From: Aquarana catesbeiana
Lineage: Eukaryota > Chordata > Amphibia > Anura > Ranidae
Length of the DNA: 64,000 nucleotides
Reading direction: 5' to 3'
Assembly: GCF_042186555.1 (NCBI RefSeq)
Contig: NC_133327.1
Coordinates: 52,960,065-53,024,064 of the forward strand
In this document: piece by piece, positions 22,732 to 33,367 of the stretch
Layout: every line of letters begins with the position of its first letter
How positions within the stretch are numbered: the first letter of the stretch is position 1
Notes under the pieces: model-generated
Database searches by the model: none
What the model was told of the DNA's origin: nothing
What the model saw: only the letters and a program-made list of their open reading frames with translations
Translations under genes and position numbers: made by a program

Positions 22732-23348
22732 TGAGGACAATCCAGGTAATGCCCACACAAAACTAGAAAAGAGAGAATTGCACTGCGTGAGCAGAGGATA
22801 TGTTCTCTCAACTCTTCTTCTTTTCTAATTGTAAGCCGTGTTCTTCCGATGCCGAAGAGCCAGAAGAGATAAGCCAAGAGGTCCCGACAGGATTCAGCTG
22901 TAAAGCAATATAAACAACTCGCAGACTTTATATCAACAGAAACTGGCCTTATTGGCCAAATGTCTGCAGAATAGGCACAGAAAGAAGGTCAGTCCACCCA
23001 AAATTATTTCTGCACACTGCGGAGTATTTGGTTAGAGAAAACTGATACTATGAAGATGACTAAATAGTAAATACCACAACGTTGGCTAGCTCGCAAACCT
23101 AACACTTAATACAATACAAAGGAAAAAGGAATTACAGTATATAAGTGAACTGTTGTGATCCAAAAAAAAAAAATATTTATAAAAAATAACATAATTGACT
23201 GTGTCTCCCAATCAAAAGAGGTTAAATTACAGTCAATGTTGTCAGAAAAACCAAAGGGTCAAAAACAAGCCCCATGCACGGTATTATCTCCACCATGGCA
23301 ATAAAAGTGCACATTCTTCCGATTTGTTTCAAATGTCTTGATGGTTCA
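22732..23348 (+). mobile_element. 617-bp LTR-like unit B, copy 1
   Basis: Starts TGAGGACAATCCAGG and ends GTCTTGATGGTTCA (TG...CA). It has TATATAAG at 23138-23145 and AATAAA at 23300-23305 in the order expected for an LTR promoter and polyadenylation signal. A second copy of the same length at 29675-30291 differs at only about ten positions by eye. No internal retroelement genes flank it, so it looks like a solo LTR. It is bracketed by the identical 160-bp repeats. Confidence 0.7.
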
Positions 23349-23508
23349 TTTATGGGATCTCCAACCACTTTCTTGACCCATCCTTTGACACCGGCCGTGT
23401 ATACGGGTCATTACACTGAGCAGGCTAGAACAATGAACCCCTGCTCCACTGATTACAGAGGAACTAAACTTAATTTACCTAGCAACCTGTACTAGCTAGG
23501 AGGGTGGT
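23349..23508. repeat. 160-bp direct repeat, right copy
   Basis: Identical to 22572-22731. It starts right after the CA that ends the 617-bp unit, and element X ends three bases beyond it (ACA). Confidence 0.95.
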
Positions 23509-23523
23509 ACACCAGCCAGCTCC

Positions 23524-23820
23524 ATAAAGACATGGTTTGATGAGCTTGGTGTGAAGTAACTCAAGTTACCTGCACAGACTCCTGACCTCAACCCTACTGA
23601 ACACCTTTGGGATGAATTGGAATGCTAACTGTAGACCATTTCTCATCCAACTTCAATAACTGACCTCAACAATGCTCTTTTGGCCAATTCCCACAGACAT
23701 GCTCCAAAATCATGTGGAATACTTTCCCAGAAGAGTGCAGGCTGTTAGAGCTGCAGAAGAAGGCAATTTAATTCATTATTGGCCATGGTTCCAGAATGAG
23801 ATGTCCAACAAGCTCATGGA
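23524..23820 (+). pseudogene. Tc1-like transposase C-terminal remnant
   Basis: The + strand contains a TPDLNPTEHLWDELE motif, the region of the third catalytic residue (E in LWDELE) of Tc1-type DDE transposases, preceded by an RLGV-like segment with a stop. Further stops follow. It is a decayed fragment and belongs to the element at 21739-23874. Confidence 0.85.
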
Positions 23821-23859
23821 GGTGTGATTGTCAAGTATCTACCAACTTTTGGCCATGTA

Positions 23860-23925
23860 GTGTATCTAGCTGCAGAAGAATACTGTGTCCAGTTCTGGAG
23901 ACCTCACTCTTTGTTACTGTGTTTT
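23860..23925 (+). pseudogene. CR1-like LINE RT scrap
   Basis: The frame reads EEYCVQFWRPHS, close to the LEYCVQFWxP motif of CR1-type reverse transcriptases. Only this short piece is recognisable. Confidence 0.45.
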
Positions 23926-24779
23926 TCGACCTCTTCAACCTCTCATTTTACCCCCTCACTTACATTTTTTTGGAACAAACAGCGCACATTAGTTGCTGTC
24001 GTGTGCACTGCTCTGTGCACACTACAAACCACATAGTCACAAAGTTCCAAGGCTTTCTCGGGAGCGAGCAAGAGAGGGTGGCTACATTCCTAAATACAGT
24101 GGGAACATGGAGGACAAACATAGCCACCCTATTAAAGAAAGTCAGATCACAATAGCAAAAATAAGAAATTTGAAGATTTGAGAGTAGCTGAAAAGGCTTT
24201 TCTAAATCAAGAATACATACTTGAATATAATTTAAATTTTTAAACTGGAGTTTAACGTCACCTTATACTTAAAATTGGCAGCATTATGAAGATACAGTGT
24301 GAACCTCTTATTCTTCTGTGTGATGGGGAATTACTCTTGGGCATGGACTTGCATCTGGGGACAGAGCCAGACATAGTCTGCAAGCACAGCGGTTGGAATG
24401 GTGGACCTGATTTCTGGTTGGGCCCGGTTGGACCTTTCTCTGAGTTTCCAGGGGTGAGGTTTTTATTGCTGCCCCCGTTTCCTATGGAGACTCTGGGGGA
24501 GCCCATGCAAAAGAACCCAGAGTGCCACAACAGTAATGCAGAAGGGAAAGAGGTAACTTGCCTGCACATGTTTCTGTTTGCAACACCCTCACTTTTGTTC
24601 CTAGGGACATAGCTGGCCAGGACAACTAGAAGAGTGAACAGACACACCGACCTCAATAAAAATCTGACAGGTGTTCCAACCCACCACTGCTCTATCTAAA
24701 TCTAAAAAAAAAAGTATTGCCTTTAGTTATACTTTAGGCTCCCCCCATGTCTGTTTGTCTCTTAACAGGTTCCCTTTAG
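23926..24779. other. No gene; right end of a TTTAGTT-family element
   Basis: The segment 24640-24745 has AATCTGACAGGTGTTCC, GCTCTATCTAAA and GCCTTTAGTTATACTTTA, which form the right end of the family at 25433-27428. The frame open on + at 24286-24612 has no domain. The rest is unassigned. Confidence 0.45.
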
Positions 24780-25130
24780 GTTGGGCTGCCCTCACTGAGT
24801 TCATATCTGCAGCCAGCCTTTAATTGTCTATCTTTCACCAACTTGTTATCTCAAAGGCAAATGTCTCCAGGACCACTGATCATTCTTGTTTAATTAATTG
24901 CCTTTCTGTCTGTGACTGATACATATGAACCTCCTTCCAGCCCTCAGCCAGCTGGCGCAGCGAGATCGTTCCTTTGCTCGGGTTGTCCCGTGCTCGTTAC
25001 TTGTGACAGCCCTGCGGAGATTCTCTGTGTTAACGAGAAAAATCCTTCCAAATCCTGACAGATGAACTCACCGCTGACCAGTGCGGAATACAAATCAAAC
25101 AAGCTGCTTTTCCTTCCGATCGTCCCTTGC
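24780..25130. promoter_or_regulatory. Possible conserved non-coding element
   Basis: Unique-looking sequence without transposon ends, rich in homeodomain-like TAATTAATTG, TTTAATTG and CATATCTG words. It is a candidate intronic enhancer by composition only; no conservation data are available here. Confidence 0.2.
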
Positions 25131-25432
25131 ATTATCATTAGAGCTTCTGTTGGGGTTCTACGACGAACCAGAGGATGGACGCAGTGGGGGCACCAGATGT
25201 CGTGTTTTAAGTTGGGAACAGACTGAAAAATTGACTAGTAATTCCTAATTATTTTATTGCTGTCTTTACAAAGTGGATGGGCAAAGTTGCTTAAACAAGA
25301 ATAATTAAAACTTTAGATGGCAATGACTGACAAAGCATTAGACCAGTTTGAATGTGCCAGAATATTTTCTTGCAGATCTTGCTGATATTTATATAATCCA
25401 TAGTCCTGGTGGTCATGATTCCTAAAAGCTGA

Positions 25433-27428
25433 AAGTAGAACTATACGCAAATTTTTCACTTTGGATAGAGTAAGGGAAGATCATATCCCGTGTCAGTTTT
25501 CTTCCATTTTTGTCCTTTTAGGGAGGTTTCCCTTCACTTTCTTTCCCATAGCCACAACAGGAAGGGAGAGGAAATCTCTACAAAGTTATGAAATCTCTGG
25601 TTGTCAACAGAGCTAGTGTCCCCATAGGGGAGCTCTTCCTTTACTTTCTGTCCCATAGCCAAAACAGAAAGGAAGAGGAAATCCTTCCAAAGTGAGGAAA
25701 TCCCTGGCTGTCAACAGAGCTAGTGACCCCATTGGGGAGCTCTTCCTTTACTTTCTGTCCCATAGCCACAACAGGAAGGGAGAGGAAATCTTTCCAAAGT
25801 GAGGAAATCCCTGGTTGTCAACAGAGCTAGCGTCCCCATTGGGGAGCTCTTGCTTCACTTTTTGCATCATAGCCACAACAGAAAGGAAGAGGAAATCCTT
25901 CCAAAGTGAGGAAATCCCTGGTTGTCAGTAGAGCTAGTGTTCCCATTGGGGAGCTCTTCCTTTTCTTTCTGTCCCATAGCCACAACAGGAAGGGAGAGGA
26001 AATCTTTCCAAAGTGAGGAAATCCCTGGTTGTCAACCAAACTAGTGTCCCCATTGGGGAGCTCTTCCTTTACTTTCTGTCCCATAGCCACAGCAGGAAAG
26101 AAGAGGAAATACTTCCAAAGTGAGTAAATCCTTGGTTGTCAACAGAGCTAGCGTCCCCATTGGGGAGCTCTTGCTTCACTTTCTGCATCATAGCCACAAC
26201 AGAAAGGAAGAGGAAATCCTTCCAAAATGAGGCAATCCCTGGTTGTCAGCAGAGCTAGTGTTCCCATTGGGGAGCTCTTCCTTTACTTTCTGTCCCATAG
26301 CCATAACGGGAAGGGAGAGGAAATCTTTCCAAAGTGAGAAAATCCCTGGTTGTCAACCGAGCTAGTGTCCCCATTGGGGAGCTCTTGCTTCACTTTTTGC
26401 ATCATAGCCACAACAGAAAGGAAGAGGAAATCCTTCCAAAGTGAGGAAATCCCTGGTTGTCAGTAGAGCTAGTGTTCCCATTGGGGAGCTCTTCCTTTTC
26501 TTTCTGTCCCATAGCCACAACAGGAAGGGAGAGGAAATCTTTCCAAAGTGAGGAAATCCCTGGTTGTCAACCAAACTAGTGTCCCCATTGGGGAGCTCTT
26601 CCTTTACTTTCTGTCCCATAGCCACAGCAGGAAAGAAGAGGAAATACTTCCAAAGTGAGTAAATCCTTGGTTGTCAACAGAGCTAGCTTCCCCATTGGGG
26701 AGCTCTTGCTTCACTTTCTGCATCATAGCCACAACAGAAAGGAAGAGGAAATCCTTCCAAAATGAGGCAATCCCTGGTTGTCAGCAGAGCTAGTGTTCCC
26801 ATTGGGGAGCTCTTCCTTTACTTTCTGTCCCATAGCCATAACGGGAAGGGAGAGGAAATCTTTCCAAAGTGAGAAAATCCCTGGTTGTCAACCGAGCTAG
26901 TGTCCCCATTGGGGAGCTCTTCCTTTACTTTCTGTCCCATAGCCACAACAGGAAGGAAGAGGAAATACTTCAAAAGTGATTAAATCCCTGGTTGTCAACA
27001 GAGCTAGCATCCCCATTGGGGAGCTCTTGCTTCACTTTCTGTATCATAGCCACAACAGGAAGGGAGAGGAAATCCTTTCAAAGTGAGGAAAACCCTGGTT
27101 GTCAACAGAGCTAGTGTCCCCATTAAAGAGCTTTTCCTTCACTTTCTGTCCCATAGCCACAACAGAAAGGAGGAGGAAATCCTTCCAAAGTGAGGCAATC
27201 CCTGGCTGTCACCAGAACTAGTGTCCTCGTTGGAAGATTTCCCCTCGATTCCTGCTTTGGTAACACTTTTTCACTTTTTTCACTCACAGATTTAGCGGTA
27301 AACAGGACAAATAGAGAGGGTGAATCTCTCTAACGGAGGCATAGACAGCAATAAAACCTGACAGGTGTACTAATCCCTCTCCACTCTGTCCGGAACGAAA
27401 AGAAAAGTTTTGCCTTTAGTTACACTAG
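25433..27428. mobile_element. Inverted-repeat element (TTTAGTT family) hosting a satellite
   Basis: The left part AGTAGAACTATACGCAAA, then TTTGGATAGAGTAAGGG and GTGTCAGTTTTC, is the inverted counterpart of the right part, which ends CCACTCTGTCCGG ... GCCTTTAGTTACACT. Other members occur at 35785-36545 and 45194-46050. In this copy the interior has been replaced by a 107-bp tandem array. Confidence 0.8.
25525..27236. repeat. 107-bp tandem array, 16 units, with 535-bp higher-order repeat
   Basis: Sixteen copies of a 107-bp unit containing CCCATAGCCACAACAG, GAGGAAATCCTTCC and CATTGGGGAGCTCTTCC. The ATAGCCAC word recurs at 107-base intervals from 25550 to 27155 with no indel. A block of five units (535 bp) from about 25827 recurs at 26362 with diagnostic variants in the same order (TTTTTGCATCATAGCC, then TTTCTGCATCATAGCC). 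Minus-strand frames across both blocks give the same peptide and are not genes. Confidence 0.95.
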
Positions 27429-28137
27429 AACTCCATCCTTCCCTTCAGTCTAAAGCTGGGTATACACGCGGAGGGTTTTTTTTTTTTGTTCAACCAGTGG
27501 GTTGAACAAATGAAAATGCACAGATCCCTGCATCCACATCCTCATCTCCCCTGCTATGCTATTGTATTCTGACAGCGGGCCCCCACCCCTGCCAAAATAC
27601 ACAGATCAGTGGTGTAGCCATTAGCTGCATGTGCTAATTGAATGCTGGTTTTCCAGTTTAACAGAAGTCGGTTGTTTGAAATGGCTTATCAGGTTCTAGG
27701 GATTGGGTTTAAGTCTACGAAGGGCTGATATTTTTATGATAGGTTGCTGCTAAGCTAAGTTAAATTAAATCTGAACTCCAGGAAATTTCTAAATCTACCC
27801 TTGCACCGGGGTAAAAAGCAGTTTTATTTACCTTATCCTCTTGCAGCCAGCACTCTCCAACGCTTTGGGGGTGTCGAGCGCCGGGCGGGCCATCGCTATA
27901 CTTACTTACAATGGAGGACTGCTGGTCCTGCATTGTACTTGATGATGTCAGAGAGCACCTGATAGTGGGCCAAAGAGAAGCAGCTTTAGGGGTCCTGAGC
28001 CTGAGAGGAGGAAGCCTGTGAGAGCAAGGGGTACCCGTACCCTAGACAAAAAAATTAGCATTTATCCATTGAAGTGTGTTGAGCACCACTGCAAGGGTAG
28101 TTTTGAGTTTTCCCTAGAGCTCAATGCTAAACACTTC
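27429..28137. other. No gene; MITE fragments
   Basis: AAAGCTGGGTATACACGCGG at 27454 looks like a MITE end, and GCTATTGTATTCTGACAGC is shared with 51275-51293. TCTGAACTCCAGG near 27770 is another common repeat word. The gene content appears nil. Confidence 0.45.
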
Positions 28138-28543
28138 TGCCGCGTACACACGATCGGAAATTTTGCCAGCAAAAGTCCAATGAGAGCTTTTGGTCGGAAA
28201 ATGCGACCGTATGTATGCTCCATTGGACTTTTGCTGGCGGAATTCCAGCCAGCAAAAGATTGAGAGCAGGTTCTCAATTTTTCGGTCGGAAAAAAGTTTC
28301 GATCGGAAATTCCAACGTGCAAAATTCCTACGCATGTTCGGAAACAATTCGGCGCATGCTCGGAGGCATTGAACTTCATTTTCTTGGCTCGTCGTAATGT
28401 TGTACGTCACCGCGTTCTTGACGGTCGAAAGTTCAGAGAACTTTTGTGTGACCATGTGTACGCAAGCTAAGCTTGAGCGGAATTCCATCGGAAAAACCAT
28501 CCAAGATTTTTCCGACGGAAAATCCGCTCGTGTGTACGCGGAA
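28138..28543. mobile_element. MITE family I copy 3
   Basis: The left end TGCCGCGTACACACGATCGG and right end CGTGTGTACGCGGAA are inverted. The flanking 3-bp duplication is unclear. The interior has GTAATGTTGTACGTCACCGC. Confidence 0.9.
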
Positions 28544-28611
28544 TTAGGGTCACCACACATCTGACTGTACAATCTCTGTACAATTAACATTACATTTAAC
28601 AAAACTATGTA

Positions 28612-29133
28612 ATATTATTATTATACAAGATTTATATAGCGCCAACAGTTTACGCAGCGCTTTACAATGTATAAGGGGGACAACACAATTACAGTACAGT
28701 TCAATACAAAAGGTACAGGAGGGCCCTGCTTGTAGAGCTTACATTCTAAAGGGTGGGGGTGGTGGTACAAAAGGTAATAGCTGCAAAGAATGATTTGATG
28801 GGGGTGGCTCAGGGACAGTTATGTGGGTGTGGGATAGGCTTCCCTGAATAAATGAGTTTTCAGGGATCTCCTAAAGGAGGACAGGGTAGGGGCTGATCGG
28901 ACATACTGGGGCAGGGAATTCCAGAGGATGGGAGAGGCTCTGGAGAAGTCCTGAAGGCGAGCATGGGAGGAGGTAACAAGGGAGCTAGAGAGCAGGAGGT
29001 CCTGGGAGGAGCGGAGGGGCCGATTTGGGCGATATCTGCAGATGAGGTTGGTGATGTAGTTGGGGGCGATGTTGTGAATGGCCTTGTATGTTATGGTTAG
29101 CATTTTGAATTTTACACGGTGGGGAAGGATGTA
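28612..29133 (-). mobile_element. L2/CR1-like LINE 3' end
   Basis: Minus strand. The 3' untranslated end contains CGCTGCGTAAACTGTTGGCG and finishes in a TTATTA-type simple repeat at 28612-28626. The coding part lies at 28836-29133. A 5'-truncated copy of the same 3' end is at 57288-57510. Confidence 0.85.
28819..29133 (-). pseudogene. LINE reverse transcriptase C-terminal fragment
   Basis: The frame encodes FKMLTITYKAIHNIAPNYI, a PLRSSQDLLL motif, FSRASPILWNSLP and SSFRRSLKTHLFREA. This is the standard C-terminal block after the RT in L2/CR1/Rex-type elements (YKAL...P.YL, LRSS, LWNSLP, SF+..LKTHLF). It has no stop in this stretch, so the copy is fairly young, but the 5' part is missing. Confidence 0.85.
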
Positions 29134-29674
29134 ATATGAAGGCCTACATAAACTATGCAATCAGTCCATATGTAGATTGGCAGACACTCAATCTAAATAC
29201 ATATTGGTAGATCTAAAGCTGGCCCGGCACTTCTGTACAATTCTGATTGTACAATTTCCTTTAGATCTACCAACAATTGTGTAGTGCACAGGCTTTCCGG
29301 ACACAAACTGATTGGATAGATAAGGTAGTTTTGGTAAAATTGATTGTACAGGGACAATCAATAAATGGTACAGGGATTTTAAATAAATGGGCTTTCAATC
29401 CACCAAAATTACCTGAAATGTGGAAGTTTTGTAACGCAATGCACCACAATGCATCATCATGTGTTGCAACATGCTGGTGGGTTGAGGTGCGATTCAACAT
29501 GTACGACACTACAAAGTAGCAATGCAAGTAACATGCTTTTCCGTGTGCTGCGGGAACCCCAACTAAATTAAATTGGCCCAAAATAAAAAGTATTTATACT
29601 GACCAGAGGCAGCAGAGGATGCTCAGCCACCAGTGGGTATATATATATGCGGGGGGTGGGGGGTTGGGTTCTGT

Positions 29675-30291
29675 TGAGGACAATCCAGGTAATGCCCACA
29701 CAAAACTAGAAGAGAGAGAATTGCACTGCGTGAGCAGAGGAAATGTTCTCTCAACTCTTCTTCTTTTCTAATTATAAGCCGTGTTCTTCCGATGCCGAAG
29801 AGCCAGAAGAGATAAGCCAAGAGGTCCCGACAGAATTCAGCTGTAAAGCAATATAAACAACTCGCAGACTTTATATCAACAGAAACTGGCCTTATTGGCC
29901 AAATGTCTGCAGAATAGGCACAGAAAGAAGGTCAGTCCACCCAAAATTATTTCTGCACACTGCGGAGTATTTGGTTAGAGAAAACTGATACTATGAAGAT
30001 GACTAAATAGTAAATACCACAACGTTGGCTAGCTCGCAAACCTAACACTTAATACAATACAAAGGAAAAAGGAATTACAGTATATAAGTGAACTGTTGTG
30101 ATCAAAAAAAAAAAAATATTTATAAAAAATAGCATAATTGACTGTGTCTCCCAATCAAAAGAGGCTAAATTACAGTCAACGTTGTCAGAAAAACCAAAGG
30201 GTCAAAAACAAGCCCCATGCACGGTATTATCTCCACCATGGCAATAAAAGTGCACATTCTTCAGATTTGTTCCAAATGTCTTGATGGTTCA
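29675..30291 (+). mobile_element. 617-bp LTR-like unit B, copy 2
   Basis: Same orientation and same length as 22732-23348, with TATATAAG at 30081-30088 and AATAAA at 30243-30248. Flanks TTCTGT and CTTGTT do not make a clean target duplication, and the 160-bp repeat is absent here. The sequence between the two copies carries no retroelement genes, so they are unlikely to be the two LTRs of one provirus. Confidence 0.75.
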
Positions 30292-31143
30292 CTTGTTGGC
30301 CACAATCTGTGACAGCTCAGATCTTTCTGCAGACAAATAATCCATGGGTATACATACCCTGTGTGTAATGAACCTAGCTACAAGTATGTGGGTGGGGTCA
30401 TCTGCGCCCGTGCACGTGGGGATACCTCTCATGTGGAGCATGCTCATCAATGGCCGGAGACTGTGGTCATGTGAAGAATCAACTATTAAGACAGTTCCCA
30501 GGCTTAGAGATGAGCTTTACTGTGTGTAGAAAACAAAATATAGAGTTCCTCTAAAAAGCGACTTGTCCCACTGCACACTGTAACTTATATGTTTGCATTA
30601 GGATGGACTTGCTGAACCTCCGCCCACTCCACCAGTCTAGCGTACCTCTGTTACCTCATACCTGTAACACAGTGGGGTCCCGCTGTGCACTTAGCATGGA
30701 CTTGATGCATGCTCTCACTTAGCTCTTTCCTTCCCGTACCTCATGACCAGGCCAAAGATCTCTGTAACATAAATTCGGATCCAGTTGCTGTTGGATACCG
30801 GCCGCTAGGGGAATAGTCAGAACACCGACCCCTCAGTACTGGAGGACCTGTCACCTTACTAGGTACCACACCTAACGACTAGTTGCTGTAGCTTGTTGCT
30901 CCACTTGGTTACCCATAGCAGCTACACTCCTCTTCTTGTTCTACCAAGTTAACCTTTTTGTAACTGTTACTTCATACCATATATGTTATTTACAGCCCCA
31001 GGTTCTTTGGTATATGTCAGAACCAACATGGACCCATTTGAATAGCTTCAGACCAGGCTCGCAATGGTTAATGTAACATTGTAAAAACGCAACATGACAG
31101 TACAAAGTCAACAACATCCTTTCCCTGATCCTAACTAAGATAG
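30292..31143. other. No gene seen
   Basis: Balanced base composition with no domain-bearing frame. It lies between two LTR-like units and could be leader or internal sequence of a non-autonomous LTR element; this is not proven. Confidence 0.35.
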
Positions 31144-31449
31144 TGTAGCGCATCCCCCGTAAGAGCCGCTGGTGAATAGGGATCCCCCACCCTGCACAGC
31201 CAAGCACACCGACTTTCCACAGGCACAGTTGAGACAGGAAACAGTCCAGCAACTTTGTTTTTGTATTTTATTCATTTATTTTAATAAACTTGGGTGGGGA
31301 TGGGATGATTATGGGATGCCCAATTGACTGGAACAAAACTTCTTCAGGGACACTTCAATTATATACACAGTCTATATACACTCCTTTTCTTCCTCCTACA
31401 CAATCTTGCTTGCAGATCCACTGTGGTGTCACCCTAAGAAAGTGCTACA
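31144..31449. mobile_element. Solo LTR-like unit, TGTAGC...GCTACA
   Basis: Begins TGTAGCGCATCCCCCG and ends AAAGTGCTACA, with six-base inverted tips. AATAAA words occur on both strands near 31275-31295. The start is similar to element X at 21931. No clear target duplication. Confidence 0.45.
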
Positions 31450-31476
31450 CCAGCATAGTGTCCTAGGCATACCTCC

Positions 31477-31564
31477 ATGAGGCGAGAGTCCATAATGGCA
31501 GTGTCGATGGTTGGATTGCTGTCTGTGATCCTCAGTTTCTTCAGCGCCATTCTTGCACCCGCCG
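31477..31564 (+). CDS. Signal-peptide-like mini-frame with donor, low confidence
   Basis: ATG at 31477 (and a second in-frame ATG at 31495) opens MRRESIMAVSMVGLLSVIL, then FFSAILAPAG, a short charged start followed by a hydrophobic core and a small-residue site, as in signal peptides. GTGAGT follows at 31565, a good donor; without splicing the frame ends at 53 codons. It starts 28 bases after the LTR-like unit. It may be an LTR-driven exon, a retroelement leader or chance. No downstream exon is identified. Confidence 0.2.
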
Positions 31565-31649
31565 GTGAGTCTATGATACACCTATACCCAAGTTCCCGTT
31601 CTCTGAAGCCCATGGATCTTTCCTGTCCCCCTTTTTAGAGCACAGGTGG

Positions 31650-32836
31650 ACACGCCAGAACCAGAAGCCCAGAAACGGAGCTGAAAAAGTTTAACTCTTT
31701 CCCCAGCCTCGGTTGGCTGCTGGACAACTAACTACACACATACATCTTCAACCTGCCTACAAGTACAACTCGAACAGTGGTGGTTGGCACTATGGTCCCA
31801 GATCAGTATAGCTCTTCATGCATTCAACAACAAGTTTAACAATTATATTGCATTTGGTATGATCTTGTCTACTTTGGCATGCAGCATTTTGCCAAATATT
31901 ATTAAAATATACCTATGTCATATTAGGCTGTAGCTGTACTGTACACCAGCAGTTCTTGCTGTACAGTTGGCCATTGGGGCAAAAAGGCATGACTGCCATG
32001 GCTTTGCACACTATACTAAAAATGAGGAATGTTCCTTTTATTTTTGGTATATGTGATCTATTAAGACATGGAAATACTTTCTGCAAAGCTAGGTTTACAC
32101 TGGCAGATGCAACTGGTAAAAACATGCAGTCGAGACACATTTTTTTTACCACCCTCCAACCCATCCCCTGTAAGCTGCAAAGGCAGCAGACAGGGGTGTA
32201 CATATGCTGTGGTGTTTTGCATCTAGGTGCAGCAAAAATTATCCCCCTGTTTCACATACCTCTAAATCCCTGTTATGTATTGTAGATGTACTGCAGTTCC
32301 TAATTTCACCAAAAGGCAGTGCTGTTGATATACAGTAGTACATACAAGAGGTTCACAAAAATTTACCTGGAAATTCACTTTTAATCTCTCTAAAACCCAA
32401 ATTACAAGCTACATTTAGATATGTTTTTCTTAAATTTGTACAAGATGCCAAGCTTGCTCACACATTCAGATTTAGGAATGGTATTTGTTCGGTGTTTAGT
32501 ATTGAACTTGGCTCTGAAGTTATTTAAAGCCCTTTCTTCTGAGACAGAAGGAAATTAAGCTGGGCAAAGCTACTGGTTAGCAGTCAGCAGACCATACATG
32601 CCAAAACACCAGTCTATGAGTATGACCACTTATTTGGTAGCAGTCATGTGGGGAAACCCAGATAGCATTCTGACTATACAATCCTGGCAAAGGCATCATT
32701 TCTCTTGAGACCAATTCTAAATAGGACCTGTAATATCTTATACAGTAATAGTTAATGGACTAATTCAGTTTTTGGACTGCCTTTTTTAATTTTATTTTTA
32801 TTTATTTATAAAACTGGAATAAAAATTCTACATTAG
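31650..32836. other. No gene seen
   Basis: Unassigned intronic sequence. A + frame at 31956-32285 is open but has no recognisable domain. No transposon boundaries were found. Confidence 0.4.
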
Positions 32837-33367
32837 AGAGCAGCCATTCTCATCAGGGTTCCTCCAGAGGTTTCTAGTGGTTCTTTGAGAAGAGGCTATT
32901 TGATCTCTCATCTGCCAAGACATGCATAGTTCCAGGGCCAACACTACTTGGCAGAACCAATGACTTGACACTAGTGATTCACTAGTGATTCTTCACCCCC
33001 CCACCCCCCCCCCCCCCCAAATTATTATTTTTTTTACACTGACCTGTAATGTAAGGGGCACTTACTCCCACAGAATATAGATGTAAGAAGACACCTTTCT
33101 CACTGAACATAATGGGTCTCTTCTCCCCTGACCACCAATATAAAGGCATCCTTCACTAAACACCAATAAAAGTAGCATTTCTTCCCTGACTAACAATGTA
33201 AGGGCACCCTTCACTGGACACCAACGTGAGGAGCATTTCTCCCCCGAGCACCAATGTAAAGGGACGCTTTACTATACACCGAGGTAAAGAGCATTTCTCC
33301 CCTGATCCCCTGAGCATTTCTACCCTTCACAGATAAGAAGGCATTTTGCCACTGATCACTAATCTAA

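Larger units (their letters stand above)
21931..23511. mobile_element. LTR-like element X inserted in Tc1
   Basis: It begins TGTAGCACACCCCCG and ends GGGTGGTACA (TG...CA). Flanks CCAAG (21926-21930) and CCAGC (23512-23516) may be a decayed 5-bp target duplication. Without the 617-bp unit and one 160-bp repeat it would be about 0.8 kb. The first 30 bases resemble the start of the LTR-like unit at 31144. No protein motifs are seen. Confidence 0.5.
21739..23874 (+). mobile_element. Second Tc1-like element, internally deleted, split by an insertion
   Basis: Left end words GGCCAAACGTTTGTGGAC and TGACCATTACAAC are inverted relative to the right end TTTTGGCCATGTAGTGTA. Coding remnants are on the + strand. 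The run ...GACTGTGCTCCA(A)G at 21918-21930 continues at 23512 with CCAGCCAGCTCCATAAAGAC, so 21931-23511 is an insertion. The remaining Tc1 sequence is only about 0.55 kb, so most of the transposase was already deleted. Confidence 0.8.

Noticed and set aside
24286..24612. 108-codon + frame between the Tc1 cluster and the satellite
   Set aside because: No domain, both strands are open, and the 3' part contains TTTTTATTGCTGCCCCCG, a word of the TTTAGTT transposon family.
25827..26625. Two nearly identical 87-codon minus-strand frames, looking like tandem genes
   Set aside because: They lie in the 107-bp array and repeat because of its 535-bp period. No start context, promoter or domain supports them.
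22732..30291. A 7.6-kb provirus with the two 617-bp units as its LTRs
   Set aside because: The interval contains Tc1, satellite, MITE and LINE sequence but no gag, protease, integrase or envelope motifs, and the left unit has its own flanking repeat.
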